DNA of 11,030 bases, taken from contig CAIVZW010000443.1 of assembly GCA_903910495.1 (NCBI GenBank), forward strand, positions 1 to 11,030. The letters are read 5' to 3'. The notes below the pieces were generated by a model. The model was not told the origin of the DNA. It saw only the letters and a list, made by a program, of their open reading frames with translations, and did no database searches. Both the position numbers and the translations under genes were made by a program. This document shows, piece by piece, positions 6,856-11,030 of this stretch. Source of the stretch: an uncultured beta proteobacterium. Lineage in GTDB: Bacteria > Pseudomonadota > Gammaproteobacteria > Burkholderiales > Rhodocyclaceae. Positions within the stretch are counted from its first letter, which is position 1; each line of letters starts with the position of its first letter.

Positions 6856-7869
6856 TCAGGCCGTACCGGAACCGCAGGCCGCACGCCGCAGCCGGTCGGC
6901 AACGGCTGCCCAGCCGTCCGCGGAAGGAATCGCTTCGACCACGATCACATCGTTACCCGCCAGGTCGAGTTCGCGCAAGGCCGCATACAGGCCGCGCGCA
7001 TAGCCTTCCGGCTGATCCGGCAACTGGCGCAGTGAATGCGTCGGCACAAGCCCCGTCTGCAGGGTATGCGCGAGAAGACCGGAACACTTCCCGTCGGCCT
7101 TCAGGCTCTCCAATTCTTCCGCCAATCGAGCCGTCGCGACAAGGCGCATGGGCGTCAGCGGTGCATAGTGCGCATCGAGCGAACCGGCAACGCGCGGTGC
7201 GTTTCCACCCTGCCCGGCTGCGGGCAGTTCGGGCAGCACGCCGATGACGGCGGCAATCTGCTCCGGGGTGATGTGTCCGGGGCGCAGCAGGCGCGGGGGG
7301 AAATCACCGTCACGCGAGAGGTCGATGATCGTCGATTCGATGCCGACCTGACACGGCCCGCCATCGAGCACCAGGGCGACCGCCTCACCGAGTTCTTCAT
7401 GAACATGCGCCGCATCGGTCGGGCTGATACGCCCGAAACGATTGGCTGACGGCCCAGCTATGCCGCACAGCCCACCCCGACCGCCACCTGCCTGAGCATA
7501 GGCCCGCAACAACTCAAGGGCAACCGGGTGCGCCGGTACACGCAGGCCAACGGTTTCCTGCCCGCCGGTCACGGCGTAAGGTACTTCGGGAGCACGTTTG
7601 AGGATCAGGGTCAGCGGCCCCGGCCAGAAGGCCTCGGCCAGTTCCCAGGCAGCGGCGGGAATATCCCGCGCCCAGTGGTCAAGATGTGCCGCACCGGGCA
7701 GATGCACGATCAGTGGATGATCGGCAGGCCGCCCCTTGGCGGCAAAGATTCTGGCGACGGCCTCGGGGTTGGCGGCATCGGCCCCCAGGCCATAAACCGT
7801 CTCGGTCGGAAAGGCAACCAACTCGCCGGCCTGCAGCAGGCGAACTGCCCGCACATAATCCTGCGTCAT
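6856..7869 (-). CDS. sua5: L-threonylcarbamoyladenylate synthase, Sua5 type
   Basis: The enzyme makes threonylcarbamoyl-AMP from threonine, bicarbonate and ATP, the first step of t6A modification at position 37 of ANN-decoding tRNAs. The YrdC-like catalytic domain (about 1-210) shows PTETVYGLG (21-29), AKGRP (44-48), FWPGPLT (81-87), GPSANR (139-144) and GIESTIID (176-183). A linker (PRVAGSLDAHYAP, 225-237) leads to a C-terminal Sua5 domain (240-337). This two-domain build, 337 aa, separates it from the short TsaC/YrdC proteins. The ATG at 7869 begins four bases after the purE stop, so the gene is probably coupled to purE. An in-frame start at 7923 would add 18 residues inside purE and breaks the family N-terminus. 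No strong ribosome site is seen, consistent with coupling. Confidence 0.93.
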   Translation of the reverse strand: MTQDYVRAVRLLQAGELVAFPTETVYGLGADAANPEAVARIFAAKGRPADHPLIVHLPGAAHLDHWARDIPAAAWELAEAFWPGPLTLILKRAPEVPYAVTGGQETVGLRVPAHPVALELLRAYAQAGGGRGGLCGIAGPSANRFGRISPTDAAHVHEELGEAVALVLDGGPCQVGIESTIIDLSRDGDFPPRLLRPGHITPEQIAAVIGVLPELPAAGQGGNAPRVAGSLDAHYAPLTPMRLVATARLAEELESLKADGKCSGLLAHTLQTGLVPTHSLRQLPDQPEGYARGLYAALRELDLAGNDVIVVEAIPSADGWAAVADRLRRAACGSGTA

Positions 7870-7873
7870 GGAT

Positions 7874-8371
7874 TCATGGCAGATCGGGAAGTTTCTTTGA
7901 CAGGACCTTCTCGGTCTGATCAACGCGGAACGCTGTCAGCTTTCTGGCCAGAACGGCATCGTTCAAGGCCAGCATGGCCACCGAGAAAAGTGCGGCATTG
8001 ACTGCGCCAGCCTCACCGATGGCGAAGGTCGCCACCGGGATGCCGCCAGGCATCTGCACCATGGCGAGCAGGGAATCGAGCCCCTGCAGATGCTTGGATG
8101 GCATGGGCACGGCCAGTACCGGCAGTTCGCTCTTGGCCGCCAGCACCCCGGCCAGATGTGCTGCGCCACCGGCAGCGCCGATCAGTATCTTGATGCCACG
8201 CTCCTGAGCGCTGGCCGCATAGTCAAGTGCGGCATCGGGTGTGCGATGGGCAGAAAGAACCTTGGCCTCGTACGGAATGCCGAACTTCTTGAGTGTTTCT
8301 GCGCAGAAGCGCATCACCGGCCAGTCGCTGTCCGACCCCATCACGATACCTACCAGTGGGTGCTTGACCAT
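7874..8371 (-). CDS. purE: N5-carboxyaminoimidazole ribonucleotide mutase, PurE class I
   Basis: PurE converts N5-CAIR to CAIR in de novo purine synthesis, taking its substrate from PurK. The 165-aa protein shows MGSDSDWPVM (11-20), SAHRTP (40-45) with the catalytic His42, GAAGGAAHL (65-73), and GLDSLLAMVQMP (97-108) followed by GGIPVAT, all family signatures. PurK is not in the window. The ATG at 8371 is chosen because AAGGAG (8378-8383) lies six bases upstream. The in-frame ATG at 8377 directly abuts that site and is too close, and a start at 8410 would put a 13-residue tail not typical of PurE before the first strand. Upstream is the hairpin-rich 93-base spacer from folD; downstream is sua5. 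Confidence 0.96.
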   Translation of the reverse strand: MVKHPLVGIVMGSDSDWPVMRFCAETLKKFGIPYEAKVLSAHRTPDAALDYAASAQERGIKILIGAAGGAAHLAGVLAAKSELPVLAVPMPSKHLQGLDSLLAMVQMPGGIPVATFAIGEAGAVNAALFSVAMLALNDAVLARKLTAFRVDQTEKVLSKKLPDLP

Positions 8372-8377
8372 GGTCAT

Positions 8378-8383
8378 CTCCTT
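8378..8383 (-). promoter_or_regulatory. Shine-Dalgarno site deciding the purE start
   Basis: AAGGAG lies six bases before the ATG at 8371 and zero bases before the ATG at 8377, so the former is the working start. Confidence 0.7.
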
Positions 8384-8392
8384 AACCAACAC

Positions 8393-8406
8393 GTCGCGCG
8401 AGCGAC
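8393..8406. repeat. Small inverted repeat in the purE leader
   Basis: GTCGC (8393-8397) and GCGAC (8402-8406) form a perfect five-base stem with a four-base loop. It lies just ahead of the purE ribosome site and could be an operator half-site pair or a leader hairpin; its role is unknown. Confidence 0.3.
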
Positions 8407-8410
8407 TCAC

Positions 8411-8437
8411 AAAACCCCTCGCCCTCCGGGAGAGGGG
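8411..8437 (-). terminator. Terminator-like hairpin between folD and purE
   Basis: Read on the minus strand, CCCCTC then T then CCC, a GGA loop, GGG then C then GAGGGG makes a stem of nine pairs with one internal mismatch, followed by TTTTG. This is a good rho-independent terminator shape and could split iorAB-folD from purE-sua5. The same text (CCCCTCTCCCGGAGGG) resembles an interspersed intergenic repeat I recall from many GC-rich proteobacteria, so it may be a repeat copy that also terminates. Confidence 0.5.
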
Positions 8438-8450
8438 CGGGGGTGAGGGA

Positions 8451-8466
8451 AACGGGCTTGCCCGTT
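8451..8466 (-). terminator. Hairpin overlapping the folD stop codon
   Basis: AACGGG and CCCGTT pair perfectly around a four-base loop (8451-8456 with 8461-8466), starting inside the folD stop codon on the minus strand. Only three T follow, so as a terminator it is weak; it may protect the 3' end of the message. Confidence 0.35.
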
Positions 8467-9319
8467 AAGCATTCAACGTACGTTCTGCACTTTCCAGAGT
8501 ATTCGCCAGCAGCATGGTGATCGTCATCGGGCCGACCCCTCCAGGAACCGGCGTGATGAACGAGGCCACTTCTTTCACCGACTCGAAATCGACATCGCCG
8601 CAAAGCTTCCCGTCGGGCATCCGGTTGATGCCAACGTCGATGACCACGGCACCCGGCTTGACCATGTCGCCGGTAATCATTTTCGGCTTGCCGATGGCGG
8701 CAACGAGAATATCGGCGCGCAGGCAGTGTGCCTTGAGGTCTTTGGTCTGCGAATGGCAGACGGTGACGGTGGCCCCGGCATGCATCAGCAGCATGGCCAT
8801 CGGCTTGCCGACAATATTCGAGCGGCCGACAATCACCGCCTCCTTGCCGCGCGGGCTGATGCCCGCCTCTTCAAAAAACTTCATGGCCCCGTAGGGCGTG
8901 CACGGAATGAAGCAGGGCTGGCCCTGCATCAGGGCACCGACGTTCTCGGCGCGGAAACCATCGACGTCCTTCTCCGCGGCAATCGCATCAAGTACCGTAT
9001 CGGCATTGAAATGCCTGGGCAAAGGCAACTGCACGAGGATGCCGTGGATTTTCGCATCGGCATTGAGCTCGGCGATCTTGTCGAGCACCACCTGCGGTGC
9101 TACGTCGGGTGCATAGGTATGTTTCTCGGAATAGAAACCGGCCTGCGCACAGGCATTGACCTTGTTGCGCACATACACCTGAGAAGCCGCGTCTTCGCCG
9201 ACCAGGATAACGGCCAGACCGGGACGCACACCTTGCGCGGCGAGTTCCTCGGCCTTCAGCTTGAAACCGGCGCGCAATTTCTGCCCAAGTGCGTTACCGT
9301 CGAGGACTTGTGCCGTCAT
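8465..9319 (-). CDS. folD: FolD, methylenetetrahydrofolate dehydrogenase/cyclohydrolase
   Basis: FolD is a cytoplasmic bifunctional enzyme. It oxidises 5,10-methylene-THF to 5,10-methenyl-THF with NADP and hydrolyses that to 10-formyl-THF, which feeds purine synthesis. The 284-aa product has every family signature: YVRNK (49-53) with the catalytic Tyr and Lys, VQLPLP (96-101), DVDGF (118-122), PCTPYG (139-144), GRSNIVGKP (165-173) in the nucleotide-binding half, GDVDF (241-245) and [11 protein letters not shown] (256-266). Length is normal. The ATG at 9319 is 31 bases after iorB; upstream is only a modest TGGA (9327-9330) seven bases away. Its place before purE makes sense as one-carbon supply for purines, whereas its link to iorAB looks like convenience of position. 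Confidence 0.97.
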   Translation of the reverse strand: MTAQVLDGNALGQKLRAGFKLKAEELAAQGVRPGLAVILVGEDAASQVYVRNKVNACAQAGFYSEKHTYAPDVAPQVVLDKIAELNADAKIHGILVQLPLPRHFNADTVLDAIAAEKDVDGFRAENVGALMQGQPCFIPCTPYGAMKFFEEAGISPRGKEAVIVGRSNIVGKPMAMLLMHAGATVTVCHSQTKDLKAHCLRADILVAAIGKPKMITGDMVKPGAVVIDVGINRMPDGKLCGDVDFESVKEVASFITPVPGGVGPMTITMLLANTLESAERTLNA

Positions 9320-9350
9320 GTTGATTTCCAGTAATTAGCTTTACAGCCAC

Positions 9351-9962
9351 TCAGGTGGCTTCGGTTTCTGCCGCCTTCGCCGCCGCCCGACCGGCGGCAA
9401 AAGCACGCCGGTTGAGCTCGATGATTTCCGGCTTCTTGTTGGCAAAGCGTTTGAGGATGCACTGTTCCAGAACCTCGGCCGAGAACGGCAGATGATCCGA
9501 AATGGCGCCGAGCATCACCGTATTGCCAAGCTTGATCTCGCCAAGTTCCCGGGCGATCGCCGAAGCATCGAAGGAATAAACACGCGTTCCGGCGGCGCGC
9601 ACTTCGGCGACTGGATCAGCGGGATACTCGTACAGACCGAGGTCAACCACCGGCGGAACGAGACGTCCGGTATTCATCAGTGCCAGTCCATCGGGGCGCA
9701 GCATGTGGCGCCAGCGCATGCCCTCGGCCGCCTCGAAACCGAGCAGCACGTCCGCCGTACCGGGTGTAATCTGCGGCGACAACACTTTGGCGCCAAAACG
9801 CAAATGCGAGGAAACGACCCCGCCGCGCTGCGCCATGCCGGCCACTTCGGTCTTCTTGACATCGTGACCAAAGGCTATCGCCGCTTCGGCCAGAATTTCG
9901 GTCGCCGTCATGACGCCCTGACCGCCGGTGCCCACTACGAGAATATTGGTTATTTCAGACAT
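9351..9962 (-). CDS. iorB: Indolepyruvate:ferredoxin oxidoreductase, beta subunit
   Basis: IorB pairs with IorA to convert indolepyruvate, phenylpyruvate or hydroxyphenylpyruvate to the aryl-acetyl-CoA with release of CO2 and reduction of ferredoxin. It acts in catabolism of aromatic amino acids. The 203-aa protein is a 2-oxoacid:acceptor oxidoreductase gamma-type domain. Seen: GTGGQG (11-16), EVAGMAQRGGVVSSHLR (39-55), the usual partner-binding segment, and GNTVMLGA (146-153). The start is supported by GGAG at 9971-9974, eight bases upstream. The iorA stop lies 122 bases upstream, an unusually large gap for the pair, filled by a palindromic repeat. In relatives, phenylacetate-CoA ligase genes often sit nearby; none is in this window. 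Confidence 0.93.
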   Translation of the reverse strand: MSEITNILVVGTGGQGVMTATEILAEAAIAFGHDVKKTEVAGMAQRGGVVSSHLRFGAKVLSPQITPGTADVLLGFEAAEGMRWRHMLRPDGLALMNTGRLVPPVVDLGLYEYPADPVAEVRAAGTRVYSFDASAIARELGEIKLGNTVMLGAISDHLPFSAEVLEQCILKRFANKKPEIIELNRRAFAAGRAAAKAAETEAT

Positions 9963-9970
9963 ATAACAAA

Positions 9971-9974
9971 CTCC
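9971..9974 (-). promoter_or_regulatory. Shine-Dalgarno site of iorB
   Basis: GGAG eight bases before the iorB ATG, just outside the edge of the palindromic element, so the gene keeps its own ribosome site despite the inserted repeat. Confidence 0.6.
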
Positions 9975-9985
9975 AAAACGCTTTT

Positions 9986-10076
9986 GACACAGAGATCACG
10001 GAGGCACAGAGAACACGGAGTAAAGGCAAAGCAGATTTTCTCTCTGTTTTCTCTGTGTCTCTGTGTGCTCCGTGTT
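9986..10076. repeat. Long imperfect palindrome of about 9-nt units
   Basis: The left arm (9986-10020) reads as four consecutive units of the form NNCACRGAG with lengths 9, 9, 8 and 9. The right arm (10042-10076), reverse-complemented, again reads as four units with lengths 9, 9, 8 and 9. The two 35-base arms match at 27 positions across a 21-base centre. Perfect pairs include GACACAGAGA with TCTCTGTGTC and AACACGGAG with CTCCGTGTT. It fills almost the whole gap between iorA and iorB. CACAGAG/CACGGAG strings like this occur, as I recall, as intergenic repeats in many environmental bacteria. It encodes nothing. Confidence 0.75.
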
Positions 10077-10084
10077 GAGAGCGG

Positions 10085-11030
10085 TTAATCCTTCTTCACC
10101 ACTTTAATCGGCATCGACAGCGTATCGACATGGACGATGGCGTCCGGCGCGCAGGGTTGTAGGCACAGGCCGCAACCGGTACATGCCTGGCTTTCGATGC
10201 GCACAAATGAACGCTCCACTTCCTTGCCGTTCGGTTTGACGACCTTGTCGCGCTTGGTCACGTGGATCACCGGGCAACCGATTTCCACGCAGTTCCCGCA
10301 GCCTGTACATTTGTCCTCGAGCACCATGAACGGCTTGAGTGCGTAATAATCCTTGACCAGGACACAGGGCTGGTTGGTGATGATCACCGAGGGTTCGGCA
10401 ATCTTCGTCTCTTCGCGCAGAGTCTTGAACAGCTTTGGCAATTCGTAGGGATCGAGCACATGCACGCGCTCTTCGCGCACGCCCAGGGCCTTGACCAGAC
10501 TGGCGAAATCAACACGCGGCGCATCATCGCCATGGATATCGCGACCATTGCCCGGATTGTTCTGCCCGCCGGTCATGCCCACGGCCCGGTTGTCGAGAAT
10601 CATGACTGTGACGTTGCCGCGGTTATAGACGATATCAAGCAAGCCCTGCATGCCCATGTGCATGAAGGTCGAATCGCCGATCACGGCGATGATCTTCTTG
10701 TCCTTCTCGGATTCGGCACGCCCCTTGTCCATACCCAGCGCCATGCCCATCGACGCCCCCATCGAGATGCACGCATCAAGCGCATTCCACGGCTGCCCGA
10801 AACCCAGCGTGTAACAACCAATATCGCCGGAAATGGTGACATTACGCAGTTGCGACAAGGTGTAATACACCCCCAGATGCGGACAGGCCGCGCACATCGT
10901 CGGCGGCCTTGGAAACACCGTCATCGGCGTGACCTTGGCAACTTCCGGCAAGGGCTCGCCGAGCAGACGGGCAATCACCGGCTTCAGCACATTCGGCGAG
11001 AGTTCGCCGCTACGCGGCAGGATGTCCTTG
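10085..11030 (-). CDS. iorA: Indolepyruvate:ferredoxin oxidoreductase, alpha subunit, C-terminal part
   Basis: The frame is open to the right window edge, so this is the last 314 residues of a protein that in the family is roughly 600-650 aa; the N-terminal half lies outside. IorA holds the thiamine diphosphate site and iron-sulfur clusters. Seen, numbered from the window edge: CAACPH (46-51), GDIGCYTLG (68-76), the thiamine motif opening with GDSTF (118-122) and closing near LDNRAVGMTGG (145-155), then two cluster motifs. The first is CTGCGNCVEIGC (241-252; the last cysteine comes after four residues, the variant spacing known in IorA). The second is CTGCGLCLQPC (283-293). Eight cysteines thus serve two 4Fe-4S clusters. 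The gene precedes iorB on the minus strand, in the usual order. Confidence 0.95.
   Translation of the reverse strand, partial: KDILPRSGELSPNVLKPVIARLLGEPLPEVAKVTPMTVFPRPPTMCAACPHLGVYYTLSQLRNVTISGDIGCYTLGFGQPWNALDACISMGASMGMALGMDKGRAESEKDKKIIAVIGDSTFMHMGMQGLLDIVYNRGNVTVMILDNRAVGMTGGQNNPGNGRDIHGDDAPRVDFASLVKALGVREERVHVLDPYELPKLFKTLREETKIAEPSVIITNQPCVLVKDYYALKPFMVLEDKCTGCGNCVEIGCPVIHVTKRDKVVKPNGKEVERSFVRIESQACTGCGLCLQPCAPDAIVHVDTLSMPIKVVKKD

Noticed and set aside
7870..7923. Upstream start for sua5 inside purE
   Set aside because: It adds residues not typical of the family before the YrdC fold; the ATG at 7869 fits the alignment and the short purE-sua5 gap.
8726..9334. Plus-strand open frame of 202 codons opposite folD
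   Set aside because: folD shows every family motif on the other strand; this frame is a GC-rich shadow.
9986..10076. CRISPR array or tandem repeat locus between iorA and iorB
   Set aside because: Units are about 9 bases with no unique spacers and invert halfway, so it is a palindromic intergenic element, not a CRISPR.
1..11030. tRNA, rRNA, phage or defence genes anywhere in the window
   Set aside because: No cloverleaf, ribosomal RNA text, integrase, restriction, toxin-antitoxin or nuclease motif could be recognised on either strand.

Overview
The window looks like chromosomal DNA of a GC-rich betaproteobacterium, most likely Rhodocyclales (Dechloromonas, Azospira or Accumulibacter type). 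This placement is an inference. It rests on the mix of MsrPQ, a CreA-type protein, IorAB, FolD, PurE and a two-domain Sua5, and on the style of the intergenic repeats. No rRNA, tRNA, CRISPR array, transposase or prophage gene is visible.

Left block (1-2597, + strand): a tagaturonate epimerase (UxaE) family protein is followed by an NAD-type short-chain dehydrogenase (SDR). The pair suggests sugar-acid or polyol catabolism and reads as accessory metabolism. It ends near a short sequence (about 2711-2757) that resembles a worn insertion-sequence end.

Middle block (2819-6846): msrP and msrQ form a two-gene minus-strand operon for repair of oxidised methionine in the periplasm. Diverging from it on the plus strand are a secreted CreA-family protein, a ten-helix EamA-type transporter and an exported START/SRPBCC-fold protein.

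Right block (6856-11030, all minus strand): transcription runs iorA (cut by the window edge), iorB, folD, purE, sua5. IorAB oxidises aryl pyruvates from aromatic amino acids with ferredoxin. FolD and PurE serve one-carbon and purine metabolism, and Sua5 makes the tRNA t6A precursor. Two intergenic stretches carry strong secondary structure. One is a 35-nt-arm imperfect palindrome built of roughly 9-nt units between iorA and iorB. The other is a set of three hairpins, one terminator-like, between folD and purE.

I do not see a convincing undescribed defence or mobile system. The items most worth checking are the accessory uxaE/SDR pair beside a possible insertion-sequence scar, and the structured elements inside the ior-folD-purE gene run.
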